From Cyanomargarita calcarea GSE-NOS-MK-12-04C (lineage in GTDB: Bacteria > Cyanobacteriota > Cyanobacteriia > Cyanobacteriales > Nostocaceae): a stretch of DNA of 64,000 nt. Below, piece by piece: positions 27,301-36,369 of this stretch. Both the position numbers and the translations under genes were made by a program. The notes beneath the pieces were generated by a model that was not told the origin of the DNA, made no database searches, and saw only the letters and a program-made list of their open reading frames with translations. Location of the stretch: positions 90,419 through 154,418 of the forward strand of contig JAHHGZ010000016.1 of assembly GCA_019359595.1 (NCBI GenBank), read 5' to 3'. The stretch's first letter is position 1; every line of letters begins with the position of its first letter.

Positions 27301-27625
27301 TCTCTTCCTTTGTAAAAATGGACTTGAATTGCCTAGTCGTCGAGGCATTCAGTCCTAATCCTGCCATTTTCGTGACAAAGCTTGGCGATCGCCCAAAACA
27401 AGAGCAAATTTTCAAAATTTCCAATAAAAAATCTGTCTTTGATCCTAGCAGCAATTAGGGCTGGGTATCTTGGGTGTTGCTTTGTCGCTAAAAAGCAAAC
27501 TGCAAGTAAAGGTTGAAGTTTGAAGTGTAAAGAATAAACAAAGTTTTAAGACTTCATACTTCCTACTTCACCGTTGCTGACGGGGACATATACACCGTTC
27601 TTCACTAATATCCAATGTTTCAACT
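27301..27625. other. Spacer scyD-scyE
   Basis: An AT-rich 325-bp spacer with one HIP1-type site (GGCGATCGCC near 27383). An AAGTTTGAAGTGTAAAG stretch and imperfect ACTTC repeats near 27545-27570 are present. No gene or clear promoter is visible. Confidence 0.4.
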
Positions 27626-29023
27626 ATGAAGCTCAACCAATTTACTCTTACAATTTTTACTCTTTCTATTGCAATTATTACCGGACAACAAGTTGCCAAA
27701 GCTGCTTCATTATCGGTAATTGCTGACGGTCTTGATAACCCACGGAACATGGCATTTGCTCCCGACGGCAGCCTTTATGTAACAACCAGTGGTAAAGGTG
27801 GTGACGGAGCAGACGGCAGATGTATTCCATCACCCAGCGCTCAATATATTCCTTTATGTGCTGGTGCAAATGGTTCCGTGATCAAAATCGGTGCAGACGG
27901 TAAGAAAGAAACTTTTCTTGACAGTCTCACCTCCATAGCATTAGTACCCTCTGGGGAACAAGCTGCCGGACCTGCAGATTTTAAATTTGACTCCAAAGGC
28001 AACGCTTATCTTTTGACCGGTGTAGCTGGCGATCCAACAAAACGCGATACCGTGTTAAAGTCTCCCGACCTTGGAAAATTATTCAAAGTAGACTTAATCA
28101 GCAAAGCGCTGACACCCCTTGCCGATTTTGCCGGGTATGAAGCTCAGTATAATCCTGACGGCACTGACCTAGTTTCCAACCCTTATGCTTTAGCAATTAA
28201 GGATGATAATGCTTTCGTCGTTGATGGCGGCGGAAACACTATCTATAAAGTGGCACTTGATGGCAGCGGTATTAAGGATGTAAAAGCATTCCCCGTTCTA
28301 AACGTACAACTAACTACAGACCAATTCCCAACACTTCCTGAAGGTATAGTAGACCCAACCGGAGGCGCACCATTGCCCCCAGGTTATACACAAGCTGCCA
28401 ATGGTCTACCGGTATCTAACCAATCAGTACCGACAGGTATCACACTTGCTCCAGATGGTACTTTCACAGTAAGTGAATACAGCTATTTCCCCTATCCAGA
28501 AGGAGCCGCACGTATTTGGAGTATTGACGAGAATTTGACGACAACAGGGTTTGGTGTTGGCAATTCTCCGGAAAGTGGCAAAGAGATCGCTAATGGCTTT
28601 ACACAGCTAACTGGTGTCGCATACGACCCCGAAGGTAGTTTGTATGCCTTGCAACACATCAATACCTCAGAATGGAAAGAAATTCAGCAGGGTGGTGTTA
28701 TCACTGGTGATATCAGCGGTTCAATCTTCAAGATTGCCAAGGATGGTACTCGTTCTACTATCTGGAGCGGTCAAGGGCTAGAGGCAGCTTCTGGCTTAAT
28801 TTTCGGACCCGATGGTAATTTATATACTTCAAATCGAGCCAGACTGGCAGGAACAGGACAAGTCATCAAGATCGATCCTAGAGACTCACGAAAAGTCCCT
28901 GAACCTACATCTGCAATAGGTTTGATTGCTCTTGGTGCTGCAGGTGTAACAGCCGCAAAACGCAAGCGCAGAAGCCAAGAAGAATTGGGTGAAGAGCTGC
29001 TAGCTAAGGTAGAAATTCTCTAA
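27626..29023 (+). CDS. scyE: ScyE, exported PEP-CTERM protein of scytonemin biosynthesis
   Basis: A 465-residue ScyD/ScyE-family propeller protein, paralogous to the preceding gene product. It has a signal peptide (MKLNQFTLTIFTLSIAIITG, cleavage likely after AKA near 31) and a C-terminal sorting signal: VPEPTS, a hydrophobic helix and the basic cluster AKRKRR. After this comes an unusual 15-residue acidic tail (EELGEELLAKVEIL). Periplasmic or outer-surface location fits its proposed role in late steps (oxidative dimerisation or transport) of scytonemin; genetic work in N. punctiforme shows ScyE matters for monomer-to-scytonemin conversion, but the reaction is not defined. Confidence 0.9.
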   Translation: MKLNQFTLTIFTLSIAIITGQQVAKAASLSVIADGLDNPRNMAFAPDGSLYVTTSGKGGDGADGRCIPSPSAQYIPLCAGANGSVIKIGADGKKETFLDSLTSIALVPSGEQAAGPADFKFDSKGNAYLLTGVAGDPTKRDTVLKSPDLGKLFKVDLISKALTPLADFAGYEAQYNPDGTDLVSNPYALAIKDDNAFVVDGGGNTIYKVALDGSGIKDVKAFPVLNVQLTTDQFPTLPEGIVDPTGGAPLPPGYTQAANGLPVSNQSVPTGITLAPDGTFTVSEYSYFPYPEGAARIWSIDENLTTTGFGVGNSPESGKEIANGFTQLTGVAYDPEGSLYALQHINTSEWKEIQQGGVITGDISGSIFKIAKDGTRSTIWSGQGLEAASGLIFGPDGNLYTSNRARLAGTGQVIKIDPRDSRKVPEPTSAIGLIALGAAGVTAAKRKRRSQEELGEELLAKVEIL

Positions 29024-29064
29024 TTCCCCATTCCCTCAATTTTAGAGGAAATGTGAAAAAGTTC

Positions 29065-29086
29065 GCTGCCTCGTTTTTGAGGCAGC
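29065..29086. other. Strong stem-loop between scyE and scyF
   Basis: GCTGCCTC (29065-29072) and GAGGCAGC (29079-29086) form a perfect 8-bp GC-rich stem around a GTTTTT loop. No U-run follows, so full termination is unlikely; it may be an attenuator or mRNA-stability element inside the operon. Confidence 0.5.
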
Positions 29087-29173
29087 AACTCATAATCTGA
29101 GGTTCCAAAGCAGAAGCCCGGAAACCAAATTTGCTTAAGCACGAGTATAACTTACATTATCGGTACTAGGAAT

Positions 29174-30349
29174 ATGGGATTAGTCAAAAATCTTTCACTT
29201 GCGTTACTAGGTGCTGGCTTCACAGTTGTAGCAACAGCTGCTCAGGCTTTGTCTGTAACATTAAGCTACGATCGCTCAATTGGTAGCCCTGGTTTCGCAC
29301 CAGGAGAGTTATTTGTTCCCCAAGGCATAACAGTAGATGACGCTGGGAATACTCTGGTAAGTAACGGTCGCGGTTTGAACCCAGACGGCACCTTTAACCC
29401 GAACATTGGTAACACCGTTAGTGTATTTGACCCCAAAGGTAATTATATTGGGGCAATTGGTAAGGGCGGCAAAGGAGTCGGGGAGTTTGACGAACCATCA
29501 GCGTTAGAAATCTCTCCACTGACTAAAAAACTGTATGTCGGTGATGTTTTCAACAACCGCGTTAACGTCTTCGATCCTCAAGGTAACTTTATTAAATCCT
29601 TTGGGACATTTGGCGGTCTTAAAGAAGGTAGAGCTTTCTTTGGTCCATCGGGTGTGACATTTGACAAAACAGGCAATGTCTACATCGGTGATTTTAGCGG
29701 TGATAAAATTAATAAATACACTCCTGACGGCGAGTTACTCGGTAGCTTTGGTACTAGTGGCACCGCAGCTGGGCAGTTCCAAGGACCAGCAGGTCTAAGA
29801 ATTTCTCCAGTTAGTGGAAATTTCTTTGTGTCTGACCAGTTTAACAATCGTATTCAGGTACTCGATCCAGAAGGTAAACCTCTGTTGACATTCGGCAAAC
29901 AAGGTACTGGAGATGGAGAGTTTAATCAGCCAATTGGTCTAGAAGTGGATGAGAACGAGAATATCTATGTAGCTGATTCGATCAACAGCCGCGTCCAGGT
30001 ATTCGATAAAACTGGTAAATTTTTGACTTCATATGGCAAAGCTTCTGCTGCACCACCACCACAACTAGGTGAGCCACCCTTTGGCAGTCCCCTCGACCTC
30101 ACTCCAGGCACATTTAACTGGACGGCTGGTACAAGCTATAAAGATGGCAAGCTTTATGTCGGCGATTTCTTCCAAGGTCGCGTCCAGGTGTTAAACGTAG
30201 AAGGCGGAAGTACCAAAGTACCTGAGCCAGCATCATTGTTAGGTTTAGGGTTATTGGGAGTTGTTGCCACTGCAGGTAAATTGCGGAAAAATCAAAAGCA
30301 GAAGGCAGTTGTTAGTTTAGATCGGGAACTGGAAAACACTGCTGTTTAA
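29174..30349 (+). CDS. scyF: ScyF, exported NHL-repeat PEP-CTERM protein
   Basis: A 391-residue protein with a signal peptide (LSLALLGAGFTVVATAAQALS), about six NHL repeats (such as GPSGVTFDKTGNVYIGDFSG and QPIGLEVDENENIYVADSIN) that should form a six-bladed propeller, and a PEP-CTERM tail (VPEPASLLGLGLLG...KLRKNQKQK) with a further 14 residues. ScyF ends the scyA-F set in N. punctiforme. Its biochemical role is not known; location at the periplasm or outer surface is predicted. The eboA gene follows after 276 bp. Confidence 0.9.
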   Translation: MGLVKNLSLALLGAGFTVVATAAQALSVTLSYDRSIGSPGFAPGELFVPQGITVDDAGNTLVSNGRGLNPDGTFNPNIGNTVSVFDPKGNYIGAIGKGGKGVGEFDEPSALEISPLTKKLYVGDVFNNRVNVFDPQGNFIKSFGTFGGLKEGRAFFGPSGVTFDKTGNVYIGDFSGDKINKYTPDGELLGSFGTSGTAAGQFQGPAGLRISPVSGNFFVSDQFNNRIQVLDPEGKPLLTFGKQGTGDGEFNQPIGLEVDENENIYVADSINSRVQVFDKTGKFLTSYGKASAAPPPQLGEPPFGSPLDLTPGTFNWTAGTSYKDGKLYVGDFFQGRVQVLNVEGGSTKVPEPASLLGLGLLGVVATAGKLRKNQKQKAVVSLDRELENTAV

Positions 30350-30625
30350 AATTGATTGAGATTGGTTGCTTTGGGTGGGCATCCTGCTTACTCAAAGCAA
30401 AAGCATACTTCCCCTTTTTATGGCAGGACTGTTTCATCCGATAGCAAAAGTATTATTTGCAAAATTGCTCTACGGTACAAAATGTAAGGGATGAATAGTT
30501 ATCAAATTAATAAATTATCCGTTACATTACATCCGTTTTTTTCCGAGCCAGGGTTTTTTAGGTATAAAAAGGTGTGAAAACACACCCGAAGTCTAAACAA
30601 ACAATAAATTATATTAATCAGCGTG

Positions 30626-31351
30626 ATGTATTCTACAAGATATCTCGAAACAACAGGTGTTACTTACTTACTGCGTGACTGGCTAACACAACGGGTAAAT
30701 GCAGAAGCTCTTATCTGGCTCGATGAAAAGCGGGAACTAATATCAAGCGGTGCAAATTTACGAGTGTTTTTTACTGCCTTCAGTTTAGTGCCGAGCTATA
30801 CAGGGAAACAGAACCTTGAGCTAGCACCACAAGACTTACAAGCTGCTTCTACGTTGCGAAAAAATTGGTTTCCCGGTCATTGGACAGTCGATCAGGCCGC
30901 TCGCACATTACTGGTACTGGCTTTACCAAAAGATAGCCCTGAGAAATATCTGCATACCTTAGATCAAGTTTTTACAACCGCCGATATCGGAGAATTGGTA
31001 GCGCTGTATCAAGCATTACCACTTCTGCCCGAACCAGAACGCCTGCAAAAGCGAGCTGCTGAGGGAGTCCGCAGTAACATGACCGCAGTTTTTAACGCGA
31101 TCGCTTTAAGAAATCCCTATCCTGCCGAGTATTTTGACAATCTCGCATGGAATCAAATGGTATTGAAGGCTTTGTTTGTTGGCAGCCCTCTTTTAATTTA
31201 TGGTCTAGACGCTCGCATGAATCCGGAGTTATTGAGAATGCTTCTCGACTACGCCGATGAACGTAAAGCAGCTTCTCGTCCAGTATCTCTTGAACTCTGG
31301 CGACTTGTGGAAATCGGAGGAGGCGATCTGGAGACATGGAGGAACAATTAG
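30626..31351 (+). CDS. eboA: EboA-family protein
   Basis: A 241-residue mostly helical protein of the EboA family, first gene of the ebo set. Family-type segments are YLLRDWLTQRVN near the N-terminus, LAPQDLQAASTLRKNWFPGHWTVDQAARTLLVL in the middle (given in part), and NPYPAEYFDNLAWNQMVLKALF. No enzymatic motif is visible and function is unknown; ebo mutants of N. punctiforme accumulate the scytonemin monomer in the cytoplasm. ATG 30626 is preferred over the adjacent GTG 30623. eboB follows after 125 bp. Confidence 0.88.
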   Translation: MYSTRYLETTGVTYLLRDWLTQRVNAEALIWLDEKRELISSGANLRVFFTAFSLVPSYTGKQNLELAPQDLQAASTLRKNWFPGHWTVDQAARTLLVLALPKDSPEKYLHTLDQVFTTADIGELVALYQALPLLPEPERLQKRAAEGVRSNMTAVFNAIALRNPYPAEYFDNLAWNQMVLKALFVGSPLLIYGLDARMNPELLRMLLDYADERKAASRPVSLELWRLVEIGGGDLETWRNN

Positions 31352-31476
31352 AAGCTTTTGCCCGCCTTTTCCCAATTCTGGGAGAGAAAAAAATTCAAAG
31401 TTAGGGGCTTGTCTTTACCCGTGAAACTTGATGCATATGACCACTAGTAACAACTAACAACCAACATTTAACATTT

Positions 31477-32382
31477 ATGTTTATAGATCCCCATATTCAC
31501 ATGTCCGCCCGCACTACTGACGATTATCTGGCAATGCGTCAGGCGGGTATTGTCGCGGTAATTGAACCAGCTTTCTGGTTCGGACAACCCCGCACCAATG
31601 TAGGCTCTTTTCAAGATTATTTTAGCAGTTTGGTAGGTTGGGAACGCTTCCGGGCTAGCCAGTTAGGCATTAAACATTACTGCACCATCGGCTTGAATTC
31701 CAAAGAAGCGAATAATGAAGCCTTGGCAGAGCAAGTGATGGAATTGTTGCCACTTTATGCTTGTAAAGAGGGAGTAGTCGCCATCGGTGAAATTGGCTAC
31801 GACGACATGAACGAAGCAGAAGACAAGTACTTTCGCCTGCAATTGGAACTAGCAAGAGAACTCAATATGTTGGTGATGATTCACACACCACACCGCGACA
31901 AAAAAGCAGGCACCAGTCGCAGCATGGATGTCTGCCTTGAACATGGGTTAAAACCATCACAAGTAGTTGTAGACCATAACAACGAAGAAACAGTTCAAGA
32001 AGTATTAGATAGAGGCTTTTGGGCAGCTTTTACGATTTATCCCCAAACCAAAATGGGGAATGCCCGCATGGTGGAAATTGTCAGACATTATGGAAGCGAT
32101 CGCATCATCGTAGACAGTAGCGCCGATTGGGGTATCAGCGACCCCCTCGCAGTTCCAAAAACCGCCCAACTCATGCAAGAAAGAGGCATTCCAGAAGCCT
32201 ATATTCGCGACGTTTGCTATCAAAATGCACTCACCGCATACAGTCAAAGCGGTCAAATGCATGAATCAGACTGGCTCAACCCCCCACTAATCGACCAGCG
32301 AGAAGTCTACAGCGGTAATTCTATCCTCAGAGGACAGAAACCTCTGATTGAAAGTCGTCGCGATTACGCATTGATTGAATGA
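31477..32382 (+). CDS. eboB: EboB, TatD-family metal-dependent hydrolase
   Basis: A 301-residue amidohydrolase-superfamily TIM barrel. Metal-binding motifs are FIDPHIHMS at the start, AIGEIGYDD in the middle, MLVMIHTPHRDK, and a late Asp in IIVDSSADWG. The family resembles TatD DNases, but EboB proteins form their own branch with unknown substrate. It lies between eboA and eboC, with a heptad-repeat spacer downstream. Confidence 0.9.
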   Translation: MFIDPHIHMSARTTDDYLAMRQAGIVAVIEPAFWFGQPRTNVGSFQDYFSSLVGWERFRASQLGIKHYCTIGLNSKEANNEALAEQVMELLPLYACKEGVVAIGEIGYDDMNEAEDKYFRLQLELARELNMLVMIHTPHRDKKAGTSRSMDVCLEHGLKPSQVVVDHNNEETVQEVLDRGFWAAFTIYPQTKMGNARMVEIVRHYGSDRIIVDSSADWGISDPLAVPKTAQLMQERGIPEAYIRDVCYQNALTAYSQSGQMHESDWLNPPLIDQREVYSGNSILRGQKPLIESRRDYALIE

Positions 32383-32487
32383 TGTTATTGGTTATTGGTT
32401 AGTTGTTATTGGTTAAAAATTTCTAACTCTTAACAACTAACTCTTAACAACTAACAACTAACAACTAACAATTAACAACTAACAACT
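32383..32487. repeat. Heptad short tandem repeats between eboB and eboC
   Basis: Two arms of heptameric repeats face each other: TTGGTTA/TTAGTTG units (32390-32415) followed by AACAACTAACTC and CTAACAA units (32430-32485). They can pair into a long imperfect hairpin. The same CTAACAA/TTGTTAG family occurs near 3940, 31445, 43380-43440 and 46645-46680. Confidence 0.8.
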
Positions 32488-32491
32488 TTTT

Positions 32492-33406
32492 ATGAACACC
32501 GCGACTTTCACCTCTGACCGAATATGGGCGTATCTCCAAATAATGCGACCGGCAAACATTGTCACCGCTTGGGCAGATATTCTCGCTGGATTTGCGGCAT
32601 CGGGGTCTATCGTTTTGGCGAATCAAGATACTACTAGTTTGGTTTCACTAGGGTGGTTGTTGCTTTCGACTACGGGTTTATACGGCGGCGGTGTAGTTTT
32701 TAATGATGTATTTGATGCTGAATTAGATGCCGTAGAGCGACCAGAAAGACCAATCCCCAGCGGTAAAGCGTCTCGTGAGGGAGCAATTATACTAGGAACC
32801 CTGCTTTTGAGCGTAAGTATAATATCTGCCTATCAAGTTTCTTGGATAAGCGCTATTCTGGCTTGTGGAGTTGCTTTTTTTGCCGTTTTTTATGATGCGA
32901 TCGCCAAACACCACCCTATTTTTGGTCCGTTGAATATGGGGATATGTCGCGGTGGCAATTTATTACTTGGTATTAGTATAATGCCCGTAATGGTAGCAGA
33001 ATATTGGTTCTTGGCTTTGATTCCTATCGTCTACATCGCTGCGATTACCGTTTTGAGTCGGGGCGAAGTTAGTGGAGGTAAAAGTAGTACAGCAGTCTTA
33101 GCTGTGACCCTAATTTTTACAGTTATATTAGGGCTTTGTGGATTGGGATTTTTAAATAATTACCGAATTCTGACAGCATTACCATTTGTTATCGTGTTGG
33201 CTGTGCGGGTGCTACAACCTTTTATTCAGGCTATGCGCTCACCAAGTCCAGAATATATCCGAGCCGCTGTCAAGGCGGGTGTTTTATCCCTCATAGTCTT
33301 AGATGCTACAATTTCTGCTGGTTTCGCTGGTTTACCATCCGGTTTGCTAGTCTTTAGCCTGCTGCCGATTTCAATGCTACTGGCACAAATGTTTGCTGTA
33401 ACTTAA
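32492..33406 (+). CDS. eboC: EboC, UbiA-like prenyltransferase family membrane protein
   Basis: A 304-residue polytopic protein with about eight or nine transmembrane helices and the UbiA Asp-rich motif NDVFDAELDAVERPERPIP near 72-90. A second Asp motif lies at YDAIAKHH. UbiA enzymes transfer a polyprenyl chain to a small aromatic or polar acceptor at the cytoplasmic membrane. EboC is thought to modify a carrier or precursor needed for moving the scytonemin monomer to the periplasm; donor and acceptor are unknown. Its start follows directly on the heptad tract. Confidence 0.9.
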   Translation: MNTATFTSDRIWAYLQIMRPANIVTAWADILAGFAASGSIVLANQDTTSLVSLGWLLLSTTGLYGGGVVFNDVFDAELDAVERPERPIPSGKASREGAIILGTLLLSVSIISAYQVSWISAILACGVAFFAVFYDAIAKHHPIFGPLNMGICRGGNLLLGISIMPVMVAEYWFLALIPIVYIAAITVLSRGEVSGGKSSTAVLAVTLIFTVILGLCGLGFLNNYRILTALPFVIVLAVRVLQPFIQAMRSPSPEYIRAAVKAGVLSLIVLDATISAGFAGLPSGLLVFSLLPISMLLAQMFAVT

Positions 33407-33751
33407 CATATATTAACCGGAATCCACTAATCGTCAAAAAACCTAATTTTTGGTAAAAACCCTAACCTTAAACGCGATATTTTTGTGGGTATTCCCGGTG
33501 AATTGGGGTTTGCCCCCTCAGGTATTGCACTAAGTATAGCAATTATAATTAGGATCAAGCAGAACTCAGGGGTTAGCCGTAATATAAATAAAATTATATG
33601 TAAAGTTATGCCTAAATAATTAGCCCTCTAACTTTGGGATGACTACAAGAGTTCAAATAAAGTTTATCTTCATACAGAAATGGTATAACAATTAACTACT
33701 GCTAGCGATCGCCAATTCCCAATCTCCAAGATTTAATTTAATCGATATATT
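33407..33751. other. Intergenic region eboC-glycosyltransferase
   Basis: A 345-bp AT-rich spacer without a supported gene. It has one HIP1-type site near 33706, and TATAAT-like sequences near 33540-33600 could be a -10 box for an internal promoter, but no matching -35 is convincing. Confidence 0.35.
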
Positions 33752-35023
33752 ATGCACATTTTGATTTATTCCTACAACTATTATCCAGAGCCGATTGGGA
33801 TTGCTCCTTTAATGACCGAACTGGCAGAGGGACTGGTGAAACAAGGTCATGAAGTTAGGGTAATTACGGGTATGCCCAACTATCCCCAACGTCAGATTTA
33901 CGATGAATATCGGGGGAAATGGTACGTTACAGAAGTTCATAATGGCGTTACTATTCAGCGTTGTTATCTCCGGGTAAAATCTAAACCCAACTTACTCGAT
34001 AGACTTTTACTGGAGATGAGCTTTGTTTTTACCAGCTTTCCCCAAGCGCTGAAAGGTTGGCGACCCGATGTGATACTTTTAACAGTGCCACCACTGCTTG
34101 TTTCCCTACCAGCCACTTTACTCGGTTGGTTGTATAACTGTCCAGTAATATTGAATGTGCAAGATATTCTACCAGAAGCAGGCATACGTGTAGGTTTGAT
34201 TAGAAATAAGTGGATGATTCACGCTTTAGAAGCTTTAGAAAAATTTGCTTATCGGTCTGCACATACTATTAGTGTAATTAGTGAAGGGTTTGTAGATAAT
34301 TTAGTCAATAAGGGTGTTCCAAAAAATAAAATTGTTTGTATTTCAAATTGGGTAAACCTTAATTTTATTCAACCATCCTTAAAAGAGAACACTTTTCGGA
34401 CGGTACATCAACTTGATGGCAAATTTGTCGTATTGTACTCCGGTAATATCGCTTTAACACAAGGTTTAGAAACAGTAGTTGAAGCAGCAGCCAAATTGCG
34501 TCATATTCCAGAAATTGTTTTTGCGATCGTCGGTGAATCACAAGCCCTAGAGAGACTACAGAAATATTGTCAGCTATGCGATGCAGATAATGTTTTATTG
34601 TTACCTTTACAGCCCAGGGAAAAACTACCCCAAATGCTCGCAGCAGCGGATGTCGGTTTAGTAGTGCAAAAGCGGAATGTAATTTCTTTTAATATGCCTT
34701 CCAAGATACCACTCTTGTTGGCTAGTGGACGTCCAATAATCGCATCAGTACCAGGGAAAGGGACAGCAGCAAAAGCCATCAAAAAAAGTGGTGGAGGAAT
34801 CGTTGTTGCACCAGAATCACCCGAGGCTTTAGCCAGTGCAATTATGGACTTATATAAAAATCCTAAAAAAGCAGCTACACTTGCTCAGAAAGGAAGAGAA
34901 TTTGCAGTTGAACGCTATTCATTTGAACAAGCGATCGCCCGTTATGAATCTGTATTTGACTCAGCGATTGCTTGCCCAGAATCCAGATTGAATGTTGTAC
35001 CGAAATTTAGTTCTACAGAATGA
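33752..35023 (+). CDS. Group 4 glycosyltransferase (WcaI-like) of the scytonemin region
   Basis: A 423-residue GT-B glycosyltransferase: N-terminal MHILIYSYNYYPEPIGIAPL and HEVRVITGMPNYP, then the C-terminal sugar-nucleotide region with FVVLYSGNIALTQGLETVVEAA and SKIPLLLASGRPIIASVPG. The N. punctiforme scytonemin cluster has a glycosyltransferase just after scyF, and here one lies between eboC and tyrA, so it is probably the equivalent. Its acceptor is unknown; candidates are scytonemin itself or sheath polysaccharide. It acts in the cytoplasm or at the membrane. Confidence 0.87.
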   Translation: MHILIYSYNYYPEPIGIAPLMTELAEGLVKQGHEVRVITGMPNYPQRQIYDEYRGKWYVTEVHNGVTIQRCYLRVKSKPNLLDRLLLEMSFVFTSFPQALKGWRPDVILLTVPPLLVSLPATLLGWLYNCPVILNVQDILPEAGIRVGLIRNKWMIHALEALEKFAYRSAHTISVISEGFVDNLVNKGVPKNKIVCISNWVNLNFIQPSLKENTFRTVHQLDGKFVVLYSGNIALTQGLETVVEAAAKLRHIPEIVFAIVGESQALERLQKYCQLCDADNVLLLPLQPREKLPQMLAAADVGLVVQKRNVISFNMPSKIPLLLASGRPIIASVPGKGTAAKAIKKSGGGIVVAPESPEALASAIMDLYKNPKKAATLAQKGREFAVERYSFEQAIARYESVFDSAIACPESRLNVVPKFSSTE

Positions 35024-35257
35024 GTCCTGAGTTGATAAAAGAGAGATTTAATAGATAATTAAGAAAAGAGTATGTAACTAAATACAAAATCTCTGCATTA
35101 GGTTTGTAGTAATGTTTTGCTTACTCAAGCGTCCTGTTCGTGCGCAGTAAAGCCAGGTTGCGTTAGTACAGGCAAAAGTATTCTATTCCCCCCGACCTAC
35201 AAATTTCTGAGTTTATAAATAACTCTTATTAATTGAAAGCTATTTCAATCAAATATT

Positions 35258-36232
35258 ATGCCTATAATCTCACACAAGCTCAAACAAACTTGCCAAAACT
35301 TAATAGAACAAGTTCGCTTTACCATCTCATCCTTACTAATAGGATCAGAACTGCCAACTTATACCCAAAACTTTAAAAATAGATCCCTAAGTTTATTCGA
35401 TCGGAACATAAGAAAGGATGAAAATCCTTCTTTTAATGAGGACTATTTTGCCAGACCTCAAAAAGTCACCATAATCGGTGGAAATGGCAGAATGGGGAAA
35501 TTCTTTAGCGAAGAACTCTCATCCGTCGGTCACAATATTAGTATTCTAGGAAATGATGATTGGAAATCCGCCGATAAACTCTTAAATAACGCCGATTTAG
35601 TATTAATTAGCGTTCCCATTGAATATACAGTTGATGTCATCAAACGTACCGCAAAGTATCTTACCCCAACCACTGCACTTTGTGACATCACCAGCATCAA
35701 AATCCAACCAGTTGAAGCAATGTTGGAACATCATTGCGGACCTGTAATGGGATTACATCCGATGTTTGGTCCTGCTGTAAAGTCTTTCTCCGGACAAAAA
35801 ATAATAGTCTGCCCAGGTCGAAAAGATGATTCATTTAAATGGTTATTAAAGTTAATGCAAAATCAAGGAGGTGAACTAATTTTCTCCACCCCAGAAGAAC
35901 ACGATAGTATAATGGTAATTGTTCAGGCAACACAGCATTTTTCTCGATTTAGCCTGGGTGTATTCCTCTCACAACAAGAAATTGACATAGACCGTAGCTT
36001 GTCGATGTCCAGCCCAAGTTATCGTCAAGAAATGGATATCGTTCAACGTTTATTTGCTCAAAATCCAAACTTATGCGTAGACATCATGCTAGCCACAGAA
36101 GAAAGATGTCAAACAATTACCACTTTAGCTAACACTTACAATCGTCTAGCAAAATTAATCCTGCAAAAAGACCGAGCCGGATTGATTAAAGAATTTGAAA
36201 CCACTCAAAACTTTCTCTATAAAATTTCCTAG
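35258..36232 (+). CDS. tyrA: Prephenate dehydrogenase (TyrA), scytonemin-dedicated paralog
   Basis: A 324-residue TyrA-family enzyme that converts prephenate to p-hydroxyphenylpyruvate with NAD(P), providing one of the two ScyA substrates. The Rossmann motif VTIIGGNGRMGKFFSEEL lies near 67-84, and VMGLHPMFGPAVKSF (substrate-binding His) near 163-178. The first 60 residues are an unconserved extension, not a chorismate mutase domain. It lies between the glycosyltransferase gene and eboD. Confidence 0.9.
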   Translation: MPIISHKLKQTCQNLIEQVRFTISSLLIGSELPTYTQNFKNRSLSLFDRNIRKDENPSFNEDYFARPQKVTIIGGNGRMGKFFSEELSSVGHNISILGNDDWKSADKLLNNADLVLISVPIEYTVDVIKRTAKYLTPTTALCDITSIKIQPVEAMLEHHCGPVMGLHPMFGPAVKSFSGQKIIVCPGRKDDSFKWLLKLMQNQGGELIFSTPEEHDSIMVIVQATQHFSRFSLGVFLSQQEIDIDRSLSMSSPSYRQEMDIVQRLFAQNPNLCVDIMLATEERCQTITTLANTYNRLAKLILQKDRAGLIKEFETTQNFLYKIS

Positions 36233-36369
36233 TAAATTCCAAATAATTATCTTGTAGGATAAACTCAAAAGCCAGTGTGGTCACAACCTACAGATATTTA
36301 TTAAATTGCAAATCCTTCACTCAACATTATTCCGTGTCTACCTTTACATTATTCTAGGTTTCAAAAATT

